Positions 1 to 9,517 of a stretch of DNA of 64,000 bases are shown one piece after another. A program made the position numbers and the translations under genes. Origin of the DNA: Croceivirga thetidis (lineage in GTDB: Bacteria; Bacteroidota; Bacteroidia; Flavobacteriales; Flavobacteriaceae); contig NZ_JAAWWL010000002.1 in NCBI RefSeq assembly GCF_012272815.1, positions 650,280 through 714,279 of the forward strand, given 5' to 3'. The notes below the pieces were generated by a model. The model saw nothing but the letters and a program-made list of their open reading frames with translations, did no database searches and was not told where the DNA came from. How positions within the stretch are numbered: the first letter of the stretch is position 1; every line of letters starts with the position of its first letter.

Positions 1-140
1 TTTATAAATATGGTACCAAATGGGCTAATCCAGTTCGTCACAAAATCTTTTCCCCATTCAAAACCAGTCATTAAAAAACCAAAGAGAATACCTAAAACCA
101 TTCCGATTAGGATTTTCCAATGCAATTCCAATTTGCGCAT
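1..140 (-). CDS. Dicarboxylate/amino acid:cation symporter, N-terminal fragment
   Basis: The gene runs off the left edge; only the first 46 codons are present, starting at the ATG complementary to 138-140. They encode a short basic N-terminus, then a first hydrophobic helix (KILIGMVLGILFGF) and the segment WGKDFVTNWISPFGTIF. This pattern is typical of the DAACS sodium/proton:glutamate or dicarboxylate symporters (GltP/DctA family), inner-membrane carriers for C4-dicarboxylates or acidic amino acids. It lies 56 bases downstream of aroC on the same strand. Substrate cannot be told from this fragment. Confidence 0.6.
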   Translation of the reverse strand, partial: MRKLELHWKILIGMVLGILFGFLMTGFEWGKDFVTNWISPFGTIFI

Positions 141-196
141 ATCAAAAATTTAGAAAGTCAAGATAGCATTTTGATGGTAAACAAAATGAAAGGTCC

Positions 197-1261
197 TCAA
201 ATTTTGTTTGTCTTTGCTAAGAGTGTGTAATCGGCCAAGACCAAGGCTGTCATGGCTTCAACTATGGGTACTGCCCTTGGCACAACACAAGGGTCGTGTC
301 TTCCTTTACCCTGAGTTTTAACCTTGTTACCATCTTTATCAATGGTCTCATAACCTTGTAAAACGGTCGCCACAGGTTTAAACGCCACATTAAAATAGAT
401 GTCCATACCATTACTAATCCCGCCTTGCACACCGCCACTTTTGTTTGTCTTAGTTGTACCATCGGAATTGAAGGAATCGTTATGGGCACTACCCTTCATG
501 GTAACACCCTGAAAACCACTTCCGTACTCAAAGCCCTTAACTGCATTGATCGAGAGCATTGCTTTGCCCAGCTCGGCATGCAATTTATCAAAGACAGGTT
601 CACCAAGACCAATGGGTACATTTTTCGCCACACAAGATATGACCCCGCCAATTGTATCCCCTTCTTTTTTGATTGCCTTGATGTACTCTTCCATTTGAGC
701 AGCCATTTCTGGGTCAGGACAGCGAACAGGGTTGGATTCGATTTTCGAGAAATCAAGATCCTCATAACTCTTATCCAATTTTAATTCTCCGACTTGAGAA
801 ACGAAGGCATTTATTTTTATCTCAGGAAGCATTTGTTTTGCAATGGCGCCAGCCACTACCCTACTTACCGTCTCTCTCGCCGAACTGCGACCACCCCCGC
901 GATAATCCCTAAAACCATATTTTTTGTCGTACACGTAGTCGGCATGGGATGGCCTATAGGAATCTTTGATGTGGGAATAGTCCTTTGATTTTTGGTTGGT
1001 ATTATGGATGGCAAAACCAATCGGTGTTCCGGTTGTCTTACCTTCAAAAATACCGGAGAAGAATTCTACAGAATCAGGCTCCTTACGTTGAGTTACGATT
1101 TTTGATTGTCCGGGTTTGCGTCTATCCAATTCAGCTTGAATTGCATCGAAATCCAAGGTAATTCCCGAAGGGCAACCGTCTATGATGCCACCCAGTGCCT
1201 TACCATGTGATTCACCAAAGGTTGTTACCTTAAATAGCTGTCCGAAAGTGTTTCCTGCCAT
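197..1261 (-). CDS. aroC: Chorismate synthase
   Basis: Encodes 354 residues, the usual length. The enzyme converts 5-enolpyruvylshikimate-3-phosphate to chorismate, the last step of the common aromatic pathway, using reduced FMN. Family signatures are visible: FGESHG near the N-terminus, the Gly/Arg-rich [11 protein letters not shown] segment, and [13 protein letters not shown] near the C-terminus. The frame stays open to 1396, but the N-terminus MAGNTFGQ matches the family and starts at the ATG complementary to 1259-1261. A TTTG-N18-TATATTTG promoter lies just upstream, giving a leader of about 14 bases. The flanking metallophosphoesterase gene is divergent. Confidence 0.97.
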   Translation of the reverse strand: MAGNTFGQLFKVTTFGESHGKALGGIIDGCPSGITLDFDAIQAELDRRKPGQSKIVTQRKEPDSVEFFSGIFEGKTTGTPIGFAIHNTNQKSKDYSHIKDSYRPSHADYVYDKKYGFRDYRGGGRSSARETVSRVVAGAIAKQMLPEIKINAFVSQVGELKLDKSYEDLDFSKIESNPVRCPDPEMAAQMEEYIKAIKKEGDTIGGVISCVAKNVPIGLGEPVFDKLHAELGKAMLSINAVKGFEYGSGFQGVTMKGSAHNDSFNSDGTTKTNKSGGVQGGISNGMDIYFNVAFKPVATVLQGYETIDKDGNKVKTQGKGRHDPCVVPRAVPIVEAMTALVLADYTLLAKTNKI

Positions 1262-1278
1262 GAAATCTAAAAGAAAGT

Positions 1279-1308
1279 CAAATATAGACCTTACACAATT
1301 GAAACAAA
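1279..1308 (-). promoter_or_regulatory. aroC promoter (Bacteroidota type)
   Basis: On the minus strand a TTTG (complement of 1305-1308) is followed after 18 bases by TATATTTG (complement of 1279-1286). This matches the Bacteroidota sigma factor consensus TTTG-N17-23-TAnnTTTG. The predicted transcript start is about 14 bases before the aroC ATG, which also supports that start over longer versions of the frame. Confidence 0.7.
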
Positions 1309-1428
1309 AGAATCCAAGGCACTTAAGAATTATGAAACATTGCAAGCATTGTGATAATGTTCTAATAACTATAAGCTTATAATCTATTGACGGCAATTTG
1401 ATTTTCAGTTCATTATGCCAGCTTTACT

Positions 1429-2358
1429 TTGCATTTAAATCGTGTTGAATTGAAGAAAAGAAAAATAGAAGTCGCTGTAATTTCTGATGTTCACCTAGGA
1501 ACTTATGGCTGTCATGCCGATGAATTAATTACCTATCTCAATAGCATAGAGCCAAAAAAATTGGTGCTAAATGGTGATATCATTGATATTTGGCAATTCA
1601 GCAAGCGTTACTTTCCCCCTTCTCATTTAAAGGTCTTAAAGAAAATCATCGGTATGGCCTCAAAAGGCACAGAAGTTTTCTATATCACAGGAAACCATGA
1701 TGAAATGCTCCGGAAGTTTGCACCAACTTCTATGGGAAACATCAAAATTGATAACAAATTGGTCCTAAATTTAGATGGAAAAAAGGCATGGATATTTCAT
1801 GGTGACGTATTCGATTTATCCATTCAAAATGCCAAATGGCTGGCAAAATTGGGAGGCTATGGTTATGACCTACTTATTCTTATCAATAGTGCTGTCAATT
1901 GGGTGTTGACGAAATTGGGTCGTGAAAAATATTCACTTTCCAAACGAATTAAAAACAGTGTTAAGGGTGCTGTTAAGTATGTCAATGACTTTGAACAAGT
2001 TGCTGCTGAATTGGCCATTGAAAACGATTATGACTACGTAATCTGCGGACATATACATCAACCAAAAAAGGAGATTATCAAGAATGCGCAAGGTGTGACC
2101 ACCTATTTAAATTCAGGGGATTGGGTAGAAAACCTTACCGCTCTAGAATATTCATTTAAACGATGGAAGGTGTATCAATATAATCACGATAAACTATCAC
2201 CATTTTTTGCAGATGAAGATTTGAAGGAAATGGATATGAACGACCTCATTGCTTCAATAACAACCAAAGCCGATTTATCAGAATTCGAAGTTAACGGGGA
2301 GCAAGAAGAAAGCCTACCTCGAAATGAGGGCTTGTCTCAAGATAGTAGCGGGATGTAG
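1429..2358 (+). CDS. UDP-2,3-diacylglucosamine diphosphatase-like metallophosphoesterase (LpxH family)
   Basis: 309 residues, with the calcineurin-like phosphoesterase motifs in order: SDVHLG (D-x-H), NGDIID (GDxxD), GNHDE and CGHIHQP (GHxH). These ligate the two metal ions. The arrangement is that of the YbbF/LpxH group, which cleaves UDP-2,3-diacylglucosamine to lipid X in lipid A synthesis at the cytoplasmic membrane face. That role is inferred from family; a related phosphodiesterase is possible. The start is a TTG (1429), since no ATG lies in frame before the first motif. The last 45 bases overlap the 3' end of the convergent FAD/Fe-S dehydrogenase gene. Confidence 0.8.
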   Translation: MHLNRVELKKRKIEVAVISDVHLGTYGCHADELITYLNSIEPKKLVLNGDIIDIWQFSKRYFPPSHLKVLKKIIGMASKGTEVFYITGNHDEMLRKFAPTSMGNIKIDNKLVLNLDGKKAWIFHGDVFDLSIQNAKWLAKLGGYGYDLLILINSAVNWVLTKLGREKYSLSKRIKNSVKGAVKYVNDFEQVAAELAIENDYDYVICGHIHQPKKEIIKNAQGVTTYLNSGDWVENLTALEYSFKRWKVYQYNHDKLSPFFADEDLKEMDMNDLIASITTKADLSEFEVNGEQEESLPRNEGLSQDSSGM

Positions 2359-5223
2359 CGCCTTTCTACCAGTCCCATCATAAATCTGGTGTCTGCAACT
2401 GGTACCATTGGCAGAAATAATGGTTTCCTTATCAGCTTTCCGAACAGCTGGAAATAACTTAAGCTCACCAATTTGCATACTAACCTCGTAATGTTCTTTT
2501 TCATAACCAAAAGAACCGGCCATACCACAACAACCTGAAGGTATTATTGTTACCGAGTAATTCTCAGGTAAATTGAGAATATCAAATGTCACTTTTTGGT
2601 TGGCCAAGGCTTTTTGATGACAGTGTCCGTGTATTTTTATCGTCTTAACTTCCGTTGTAAACTGCTTAGCTGTTATATTCCCAGCACTGATTTCCTTAGC
2701 CAAAAACTCCTCTAATAAAAATGATTTTACAGCAAGTCTTTCCGCTAAGTCCCTATTGGAAGCCATTCGTTTGTATTCATCTCTAAACGAAAGTACTGCA
2801 GAAGGCTCCAGACCAATAATTGGCCATTCGTTGTCGAGTAAGTGGCGAAGCTTTTCTAGATTTTCATTCGCCAATTGTTTCGCATGCTTTAAATATCCTT
2901 TGGATAAATAGGTGCGGCCACTCTCAGCATAAAAAAGCTCAACATCGTAACCTAAGCCAACTAGCAAATCTATGGCATCCTTACCTACCTCAACATCCAA
3001 ATACTTCGTGAACTCATCTAAATAGAGCACAACCTTTTTTACATTCTTCAAAGACTTTTTTGCATTCGAAAGATAGCTGTCAAATTTTACCTTATGCACC
3101 CTTGGCAAACTCCGCTGCATAGCTACACCAGCCAGTTTTTTTAGAGCACCACTTAAAAACTTTGACTCAAAAGTGAAGTTTGCCATTGAAGGGACTAAAC
3201 TCCCCAAAGCATTCAATTTGGTATTATGGGCGAATAATTTACTCCGCATCGAATACCCATTTGCTTCTTGATAATGGTATAAAAATTCTGCTTTTAAAGT
3301 GGCGACATCTACATTGCTGGGGCATTCTTTGGCACATGCCTTACAACTGAGGCATAAGTCGTAGGCCTCTTTGATTTCTTCGTAATCAAATCTGTTGGTC
3401 TTATCGGGTCTGGTCAAAAATTCCCGTAACACATTGGCCCTCGCCCTTGTAGTATCCTTTTCATTCTTGGTAGCATGATAACTCGGGCACATTCCGCCCT
3501 TCATTTCGTGTGATTTTCTACAATCACCACTACCATTACACTTTTCAGCCGCCTTTAAAATGCCTTCACTATCCGAAAAATCAAAAAGTGTTTCCACTGT
3601 TGGTTCTTCCCTATCGATTTCGTACCGCAAAGATTCATCCATAGGAAAGGAATCCACGATTTTACCAGGATTGAAAATATTATGAGGGTCAAAAACCGAC
3701 TTCAGTCGTTTTAGTAAGGCATAGTTTTTTTCGCCAATCATCAGCGGAATGAACTCTGCCCTTACTATTCCATCACCATGCTCTCCACTGAAACTACCTT
3801 TGTATTTTTTAGTCAACAAGGCTACATCGGTCGTTATTTTTCTAAATAGGCCAACATCTTCAGATTTTTTAAGGTTTAGAATCGGTCGAAGATGGAGCTC
3901 CCCTGCTCCTGCATGTGCATAATAAACGGCTTCTTGGCCATAGCCCTTCATAATTTCTGAAAACTCAAGAATAAAATCCTTTAAGTCGTTTAAGTCAACT
4001 GCCGTATCCTCTATACAGGCAACAGCCTTTCTATCCCCAACAATATTGCCAAGAAGACCAAGACCGGCTTTTCGAAGTTCAATTGCTTTATTGATATCAG
4101 CGCCATACAGCACTGGGTTGGCATAACTCCTACCCTTCCCAACAGTTTGTAATAGGTTCTTAACTTCTTTTTCTAGGGATTGTTCAGAGTCAGCTTTAAG
4201 CTCACACATTAAAATTGCTGCCGGATCACCGTCAACAAAAAATCGATTTTCGAGTTGTTGACGGTTGTTTTTGGTACAATCCAATATTACCTTGTCCATC
4301 ATTTCACATAGGTGTAACCCATGTTGCATCACTACAGCAACATCTGCAAGACAATCCTCTAAACTATGGTAATGCGTGCAAACCATTGCAGAATACTCAG
4401 GTGGAAGTTCGTCAAGCTGCAATGTAATTTCAGTGGTAAAAGCCAGGGTTCCTTCGCTTCCAGCCAGCAATTGGCAAAAATTAAAAGGAATGGGGTTGGA
4501 GCCAAACACCTCATTCTTCAATAATTCATCAATGGCGTAGCCAGTATTTCTTCTATGGATGGAAGGTTTGGGAAATTCACGTTCTATTTCCTCTTGAATC
4601 TCCGATTTGGACAACTCCTCTAAGATGAATCGATATACCTCACCTTCCCTGTTTTCACTTTCAGTTTTTGCTTTGAACGCTTCCTTATTCAAATCTTCGA
4701 AGACTACCTCGGTACCATCTGAAAGCAAGGTTTTCATTTTGAGTACCTTATCTCTGGTGACTCCATATTTGATAGAAGTAGTACCCGAGGAATTATTCCC
4801 GACCATACCACCAATCATACATCTATTTGAAGTTGAAGTGTTGGGACCAAAAAATAGTCCGTGGGGTTTTAAAAATAGGTTCAGTTCATCACGAACAACT
4901 CCGGGTTGAACAGTAACTTGTCTTTTTTCTTTATCAAAATTCAATATCTCTGTGAAGTGCTTTGAGGTATCGACTACAATACCGTCACCAACGCACTGCC
5001 CAGCAAGTGATGTTCCTGCTGTTCTTGGAATCAAGCCTATATTGTTATCAGTTGCAAAGGATATAAGTTCTATTATATCATCAGAACTTTTTGGGTAAGC
5101 CACTGCTAATGGAATCTTTCGGTATACCGATGCATCAGTTGCATAAAGCACCTTATGCAAATCGTCAAATAACAATTGCCCTTCAAGGCGTTCAGAAAGA
5201 AGTTTCAGAACTGAATTTTTCAA
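2314..5223 (-). CDS. FAD-linked oxidase / Fe-S dehydrogenase fusion (YdiJ-like)
   Basis: A 969-residue fusion. Residues about 35-260 form a PCMH-type FAD-binding domain (RTAGTSLAGQCVGDG contacts FAD), followed by the FAD-linked oxidase C-terminal domain to about 540 (FSGEHGDG motif). Next is a ferredoxin-like dicluster with Cys motifs near residues 561-580 and CLSCKACAKECP near 621, then a CCG-type domain with HGHCHQ near 864 and SGCCGMAGSFG near 896. This order matches E. coli YdiJ, a D-2-hydroxyglutarate dehydrogenase, and GlcD/GlcF glycolate oxidases; D-lactate or D-2-hydroxyglutarate is the probable substrate. Electrons likely pass to the respiratory chain. Confidence 0.88.
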   Translation of the reverse strand: MKNSVLKLLSERLEGQLLFDDLHKVLYATDASVYRKIPLAVAYPKSSDDIIELISFATDNNIGLIPRTAGTSLAGQCVGDGIVVDTSKHFTEILNFDKEKRQVTVQPGVVRDELNLFLKPHGLFFGPNTSTSNRCMIGGMVGNNSSGTTSIKYGVTRDKVLKMKTLLSDGTEVVFEDLNKEAFKAKTESENREGEVYRFILEELSKSEIQEEIEREFPKPSIHRRNTGYAIDELLKNEVFGSNPIPFNFCQLLAGSEGTLAFTTEITLQLDELPPEYSAMVCTHYHSLEDCLADVAVVMQHGLHLCEMMDKVILDCTKNNRQQLENRFFVDGDPAAILMCELKADSEQSLEKEVKNLLQTVGKGRSYANPVLYGADINKAIELRKAGLGLLGNIVGDRKAVACIEDTAVDLNDLKDFILEFSEIMKGYGQEAVYYAHAGAGELHLRPILNLKKSEDVGLFRKITTDVALLTKKYKGSFSGEHGDGIVRAEFIPLMIGEKNYALLKRLKSVFDPHNIFNPGKIVDSFPMDESLRYEIDREEPTVETLFDFSDSEGILKAAEKCNGSGDCRKSHEMKGGMCPSYHATKNEKDTTRARANVLREFLTRPDKTNRFDYEEIKEAYDLCLSCKACAKECPSNVDVATLKAEFLYHYQEANGYSMRSKLFAHNTKLNALGSLVPSMANFTFESKFLSGALKKLAGVAMQRSLPRVHKVKFDSYLSNAKKSLKNVKKVVLYLDEFTKYLDVEVGKDAIDLLVGLGYDVELFYAESGRTYLSKGYLKHAKQLANENLEKLRHLLDNEWPIIGLEPSAVLSFRDEYKRMASNRDLAERLAVKSFLLEEFLAKEISAGNITAKQFTTEVKTIKIHGHCHQKALANQKVTFDILNLPENYSVTIIPSGCCGMAGSFGYEKEHYEVSMQIGELKLFPAVRKADKETIISANGTSCRHQIYDGTGRKALHPATILRQALISR

Positions 5224-5263
5224 GTTGGAACAATTTTTGGAGACGAAATTAAGTTTTATTGAG

Positions 5264-5284
5264 CGAATGTTTCATGAGCATTCG
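5264..5284. repeat. Inverted repeat in divergent promoter region
   Basis: CGAATG and CATTCG form 6-base arms separated by 9 bases, between the divergent FAD/Fe-S dehydrogenase gene and the 5313 gene. It could be an operator or chance; no T-run follows, so it is not a terminator. Confidence 0.3.
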
Positions 5285-5312
5285 ACTGATTTATGAACTA
5301 AATGGAACACTT

Positions 5313-5822
5313 ATGAAAAAAATCACAGCATTTATCTTTTTTGTATTCGGTACCCTCACTTTTGGATTCAGTCAAAATATAGCCGATAATGCCTTAGGGC
5401 TTCGCCTTGGCGATAGTGACGGCTTCGGTGCTGAAATATCGTATCAAAAACACGTTTCGAATAATAACCGATTACAGTTCGACCTGGGATGGCGTGATAG
5501 TCGTGAATATGATGCCTTTAAACTCGCAGGAGTTTACCAATGGGTAGAAAATATTGATGGCGGTTTCAATTGGTATTATGGTTTTGGAGGTGGACTTGGA
5601 AGTGCCGATTTTGAACCACGGGAAGATGGCGACGGTATGTTTAGGGATGAGAACGACGGATTGTTTGTTTTTGCCGCAGGAAACGTAGGGATTGAATATA
5701 ATTTTGATATTCCGCTAGTGATTTCAATAGGAACACGCCCAGAACTCGGCATTATCAATTATGATGGTTTTGATAATAATTTTCTTTTTGATTTAGCCTT
5801 GGGTATTCGATACCAATTCTAA
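5313..5822 (+). CDS. Secreted outer-membrane beta-barrel-like protein, unknown function
   Basis: Encodes 169 residues with a clear signal peptide (MKKITAFIFFVFG, cleaved after the FSQ at about residue 21). The rest alternates polar and hydrophobic residues with many Gly, Asp and aromatic positions (LQFDLGWRDSREYD, NWYYGFGGGLGSADF) and ends LGIRYQF, with a terminal Phe as in outer-membrane barrels. I see no catalytic motif. The open frame starts at 5259, but the ATG at 5313 directly precedes the signal peptide. A strong hairpin terminator follows. A small 8-stranded porin-like or structural barrel is likely. Confidence 0.7.
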   Translation: MKKITAFIFFVFGTLTFGFSQNIADNALGLRLGDSDGFGAEISYQKHVSNNNRLQFDLGWRDSREYDAFKLAGVYQWVENIDGGFNWYYGFGGGLGSADFEPREDGDGMFRDENDGLFVFAAGNVGIEYNFDIPLVISIGTRPELGIINYDGFDNNFLFDLALGIRYQF

Positions 5823-5831
5823 AATGGATTT

Positions 5832-5851
5832 AAAGGGCTTCGGCCCTTTTT
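5832..5851 (+). terminator. Intrinsic terminator
   Basis: AAAGGGC, a TTCG tetraloop and GCCCTTT form a 7-base stem directly followed by T residues, 10 bases after the stop of the beta-barrel gene. Confidence 0.8.
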
Positions 5852-5896
5852 CTATGGCTTTGATTATCGCTACCTTTATCCAAATTTTGATAGCAG

Positions 5897-7009
5897 ATGA
5901 AGAAGCTTATACTTTCATTATTGACCCTCACTGTGCTTAGTTGTAATACGGTTCCTGAAAATGGGTTTCGCATAGAGGGGCAGTTACGGGGTGACTTAGA
6001 GGATAGCACTCTTGTTTTTCTTCGTATTAATGACACCTTGCAAAGAGGTATGGTTACCCTTGATAGCACATACCTTGTAAATGGCAGTTTTGAATTTAGC
6101 GGTGAGACAAAAATGCCCGAATTACATTACCTGAGTTTTGATGGAATTCGTAACGCCGCAGCCGTTATTATTGAAAACGGAACCATTGAATTCAAAGCAC
6201 AAAAAGACAGTCTCAATTTTGCTAAGGTTAAGGGAACCGAACAGAATAAAATGTTCATGGAGTTCATGGATGAGCGAAATCGAATGCAAAACATTGCGAA
6301 AACTTTTAGCGATGATCTTAGAAGGGCCAACGCTGCCAATGATACAGCAACAGTAAATTCATTACGAGAGGAATATTTTGAGCTTCAAGAAAAATCAAAG
6401 AATTTTAACCAGGAATATATTGAGAGCCATCCCAACGCCTTGATGTCAGCCCTTTTACTCTATGAGATGGCGCAACGCAAGACGCTACCCATCGAAGATA
6501 TCGAGAAATTGAGCCAAAAATTTTCACCTGAAATACAAAAAACACGGCCAGCTAAGAAAATAAAGGAATTGGTTGAGACGGCTAAAAGAACCAAAATTGG
6601 GGCTGTGGCACCTGATTTTTCAGGTCCAACGCCAGATGGCAAACAATTAGCACTCAATGACGTAAAAGGAAAAGTTACGCTAATAGACTTTTGGGCTGGC
6701 TGGTGTAGGCCTTGTCGAATGGAAAATCCCAATATCGTCTCGGTCTATGAGAAATATAAGGATAAAGGCTTGGAAATAATCGGGGTTTCATTAGACCGTA
6801 ATAGAGAACAGTGGTTACAAGCCATAGAAGATGACGGCCTTGAATGGAATCAAGTTTCAAACGTTCAGTACTTCCAGGGTCCAATTGCACAATTGTACAA
6901 TATTCAAGCCATTCCAGCCGCTTTTCTTCTTGATGAAAATGGCGTCATTATTGCTAAAGACCTTCGCGGACCGGCTTTGGAAGCCATGGTTGCAGAACTA
7001 TTGAAATAA
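5897..7009 (+). CDS. TlpA/ResA-like thioredoxin-fold lipoprotein
   Basis: 370 residues. The signal peptide ends in a lipobox (TVLSC, Cys16), so the protein should be lipid-anchored in the envelope. Residues about 22-130 resemble the DUF4369 immunoglobulin-like domain often found before Bacteroidota thioredoxins; a helical linker follows. From about 235 it has an AhpC/TSA-thioredoxin domain (GAVAPDFSGPTPDGK) with the active site WCRPC (Cys270 and Cys273) and the cis-Pro loop AIPAAF. The likely role is reducing periplasmic disulphides, for example in cytochrome c maturation. It ends just before a strong bidirectional terminator. Confidence 0.88.
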   Translation: MKKLILSLLTLTVLSCNTVPENGFRIEGQLRGDLEDSTLVFLRINDTLQRGMVTLDSTYLVNGSFEFSGETKMPELHYLSFDGIRNAAAVIIENGTIEFKAQKDSLNFAKVKGTEQNKMFMEFMDERNRMQNIAKTFSDDLRRANAANDTATVNSLREEYFELQEKSKNFNQEYIESHPNALMSALLLYEMAQRKTLPIEDIEKLSQKFSPEIQKTRPAKKIKELVETAKRTKIGAVAPDFSGPTPDGKQLALNDVKGKVTLIDFWAGWCRPCRMENPNIVSVYEKYKDKGLEIIGVSLDRNREQWLQAIEDDGLEWNQVSNVQYFQGPIAQLYNIQAIPAAFLLDENGVIIAKDLRGPALEAMVAELLK

Positions 7010-7029
7010 AAGAACTTTTACCAAAATAA

Positions 7030-7062
7030 AAACCCTGGTGAAAATTGCACCAGGGTTTTTTT
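7030..7062. terminator. Bidirectional intrinsic terminator
   Basis: An 11-base stem AAACCCTGGTG / CACCAGGGTTT with a 7-base loop is followed by seven T residues on the plus strand and flanked by an A-rich run that gives a T-run on the minus strand. It separates the convergent thioredoxin and beta-propeller lipoprotein genes. Confidence 0.88.
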
Positions 7063-7081
7063 ATTAAGAAGTAATAGGTTA

Positions 7082-8716
7082 TTAAAACCTATTAAAGTAA
7101 TCGTCGAAATTTCCACTTACTTCAGCCGAATCTGCAATGGATACATCTCCAAATACATATACTCGATTAGTTTCTCCAAGGAATTCCAATTTGGCGTTAT
7201 CCTGTAAGATTAAATCTCCATAAATGATTAAAGTGCCTTCGATACGCATGGTCGCATTATCGCCAACAACAATATTTCTTCTTCTACTATTTCTTCCGTT
7301 ATAAAGTGTGCCCTGTACTTCAAAAAGTCCATTTTCAGTAACATTCAATTCATTACGTACTGACCAAGAACCACAAAGCAGTAATTCACCCGATATACTT
7401 AAATCCCTGAAATAATAACTTCCATTATAGTCTAAATCTTGACCTTGAGCTACATTTAGGTTGTTACCTCCAGGATATCTCTGACTAGCACTACAAGCCT
7501 CGGTCAATGATTCTGTTGGCCTATTCATTTTAATTATCTGCAATCCAGCTCTTCCTGAAGCAGCAAAGATGAAATCACCTTTTGACGCCACATGGTTAAT
7601 TGATCCACTTAATTCGATTATCCCTACCTGGTTTAGGTCATCACCATTTTCTGAAATTGCAAGACCTGCACCACCATTGGCCATTAAGAAAACATCATCG
7701 TTAAAGGTGACTGAGTTAGTTACCACCTCTTCTTGAGAAGCGTCTTGTGGGTTGATTAAAATTGGCAAATACCCTTCGAAAGCTCCTGTTTGGATATTAT
7801 AGATACCCGCTCCATTGCTGCCTTCGGCAACTGATATTTTATTATCGAAATAAGAAATGGTTCGTTTATCTGCCTCCCTAAAGTCACCATTACTAATGGG
7901 AAAACCTCCATTAGGTTCGAGATTTGAATCCAAGTAATGAACCCCATAAGATGCATCCAATACTGCAAGATTGTTCTCCATTTCTATTATATATCGTAAG
8001 TCATCATAAGGAACCTCACGAATAAGCTCTAATGAGTTTTTGTCGTATTGCGTCAGGTATCCATTTCTACCACTGGAAACGAAAAGTCCATTTTGGTTGA
8101 TAACCAAATCATTGGCAGAAAGACCTTCTTGAAAGCCATAGGAAATACCACCAGAAATATCCAGTCGTCCACTATTAACAGGAATCTTACCGATAAAGGA
8201 ATTAGAGGTTGCTGTTACCGATTGTTCCGAATCAACCCCACCAACAACATAAATATATCCGTTGTCATATTGCAGTGAATTGATATCCGCATTAATGTAA
8301 TAAAGTCTAGAAGTTAGTCTTGGCTGCAAAACATTTGAAATGTCTATTACATCCACTCCACCGGCATAAACATCACCTGCTGTATTGTAAGAAACGTAGA
8401 GGTAGTCCCCATTCATATCGATGTGGGTCGCAGCTAAATCAGTAGCATTTGCATATGAAGGTGCCGATATATTTGCAACAAGGGTCAAAGGATATTGGTC
8501 AGCATCAACTCCATTCGATTTAGAGCTCGCCTTTAAGGCGTCGTCTTGATAAATATCCAAAACACCACTCTCATCATAATTAACACTGTTTGAAAGTATG
8601 GATTCGTTAATTTCAAGAACTAAAGACTCATTGGGATCTTCGTAAATGATTGTTTCGTCAGTACATGCATTAAAAACTACTGCGAATACCACGGGAAAGA
8701 GTATTCTTTTTTTCAT
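7082..8716 (-). CDS. Beta-propeller (LVIVD-like) lipoprotein
   Basis: 544 residues with a lipoprotein signal (VVFNAC, Cys18). Residues about 75-400 consist of repeated segments such as YLYVSYNTAGDVYAGGVDVIDIS, GYIYVVGG, FIFAASGRAGLQIIKM, which resemble the LVIVD repeats that build beta-propellers. The last roughly 120 residues are rich in short beta strands (ATMRIEGTLIIYGDLILQDNAKLEF) like right-handed beta-helix or bactofilin-type folds. No catalytic residues recognised. Probably a surface or periplasmic protein. It is read alone, with its own promoter region between 8717 and 8850. Confidence 0.6.
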   Translation of the reverse strand: MKKRILFPVVFAVVFNACTDETIIYEDPNESLVLEINESILSNSVNYDESGVLDIYQDDALKASSKSNGVDADQYPLTLVANISAPSYANATDLAATHIDMNGDYLYVSYNTAGDVYAGGVDVIDISNVLQPRLTSRLYYINADINSLQYDNGYIYVVGGVDSEQSVTATSNSFIGKIPVNSGRLDISGGISYGFQEGLSANDLVINQNGLFVSSGRNGYLTQYDKNSLELIREVPYDDLRYIIEMENNLAVLDASYGVHYLDSNLEPNGGFPISNGDFREADKRTISYFDNKISVAEGSNGAGIYNIQTGAFEGYLPILINPQDASQEEVVTNSVTFNDDVFLMANGGAGLAISENGDDLNQVGIIELSGSINHVASKGDFIFAASGRAGLQIIKMNRPTESLTEACSASQRYPGGNNLNVAQGQDLDYNGSYYFRDLSISGELLLCGSWSVRNELNVTENGLFEVQGTLYNGRNSRRRNIVVGDNATMRIEGTLIIYGDLILQDNAKLEFLGETNRVYVFGDVSIADSAEVSGNFDDYFNRF

Positions 8717-8734
8717 AAGTAGGCATTAATTTGT

Positions 8735-8749
8735 TTGGTATTCTACCAA
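8735..8749. repeat. Short dyad upstream of the beta-propeller lipoprotein
   Basis: TTGGTA-TTC-TACCAA, a perfect 6-base dyad with a 3-base centre, lies 19 bases upstream of the lipoprotein ATG. It could be an operator; no regulator is known. Confidence 0.35.
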
Positions 8750-8790
8750 CGAATGCAACTACCTGATTGTATGAATGTTTGCACTTTTTC

Positions 8791-8811
8791 GATGAAATGA
8801 AGCATTTCATC
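8791..8811. repeat. Perfect 9-base inverted repeat
   Basis: GATGAAATG-AAG-CATTTCATC lies between the convergently-spaced ends of the lipoprotein promoter region and the rhomboid stop codon. No T-run follows on either strand, so an operator or an mRNA 3' stabilising hairpin for the rhomboid transcript is more likely than a classical terminator. Confidence 0.4.
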
Positions 8812-8850
8812 ATAAATAATGTCAAAAAAGAAGGTTTTTTCTTACAATAA

Positions 8851-9501
8851 TTAAATCTTACCGAGCTTTTGAAGAATAAAAAGTCCAACTATCGGAATGG
8901 CCAATAAAATTACCATTAGGGTTTCATCAACAAGCAATTCTGGACGAAAAATTATTGTTGTTATATATCCTCCAACAGCGCCACCAAAATGTGCTGTATG
9001 CCCAATATTGCCTATTCGGGTTTTCATTCCATAAATGGAATATATCAAATAGCCAATCCCTAAAATATATGCCGGTAATGGAATGGGAATAAAAAAGAAG
9101 CCCAATGTCATATTAGGTTGTAGCAGAATGGCTGAATATAGAATACCAGTTACAGCCCCACTGGCACCCACTGCACTGTAAAAGGGCTCATCTTTATGAA
9201 AGAACAATGCAAATAAGCTCCCAGCCAAAAGACTTATCAAGTAAATAATGATAAATTTTCCTGGGTCAAACCAATAGATGACCACGTTTGCGAAAAAATA
9301 CAATGTTATCATGTTGAATAAAAGGTGTGTATAGTCAACATGGAGAAAACCAGAGGTAAGTGTTCGCTCTTTTTCTCCAGTCTTTATGGCACCAACACTA
9401 AACTTGTAGCGTTCAAAAAACGAACGGTCGTTAAAGCCTTTTAGTGAAGCCAAAACATTGGCTGCTATGATTGCAATTGTGGCAATATGAAGGTTTTGCA
9501 T
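8851..9501 (-). CDS. Rhomboid family intramembrane serine protease
   Basis: 216 residues, almost entirely hydrophobic with six predicted membrane segments. The catalytic dyad is visible: Ser in GASGAVTG and His in HFGGAVGG near the C-terminus. The conserved HLLFNM of helix 2 supplies the oxyanion His and Asn. Rhomboids cleave transmembrane segments of client proteins within the inner membrane. Substrates are unknown here. The gene is divergent from the lipid A-type acyltransferase, sharing a 49-base promoter region in which both -7 boxes form one palindrome. Confidence 0.93.
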   Translation of the reverse strand: MQNLHIATIAIIAANVLASLKGFNDRSFFERYKFSVGAIKTGEKERTLTSGFLHVDYTHLLFNMITLYFFANVVIYWFDPGKFIIIYLISLLAGSLFALFFHKDEPFYSAVGASGAVTGILYSAILLQPNMTLGFFFIPIPLPAYILGIGYLIYSIYGMKTRIGNIGHTAHFGGAVGGYITTIIFRPELLVDETLMVILLAIPIVGLFILQKLGKI

Positions 9502-9517
9502 GTACGCAGTTTGGTCT

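Noticed and set aside
1182-1382. Plus-strand open frame opposite the aroC start and promoter
   Set aside because: It is antisense to a conserved gene, has no family resemblance and covers the aroC promoter; treated as a shadow frame.
8821-8850. Intrinsic terminator after the rhomboid gene
   Set aside because: The only stem next to the T-run on the minus strand is about five A-T-rich base pairs; too weak to support. The better 9-base dyad at 8791 has no T-run.
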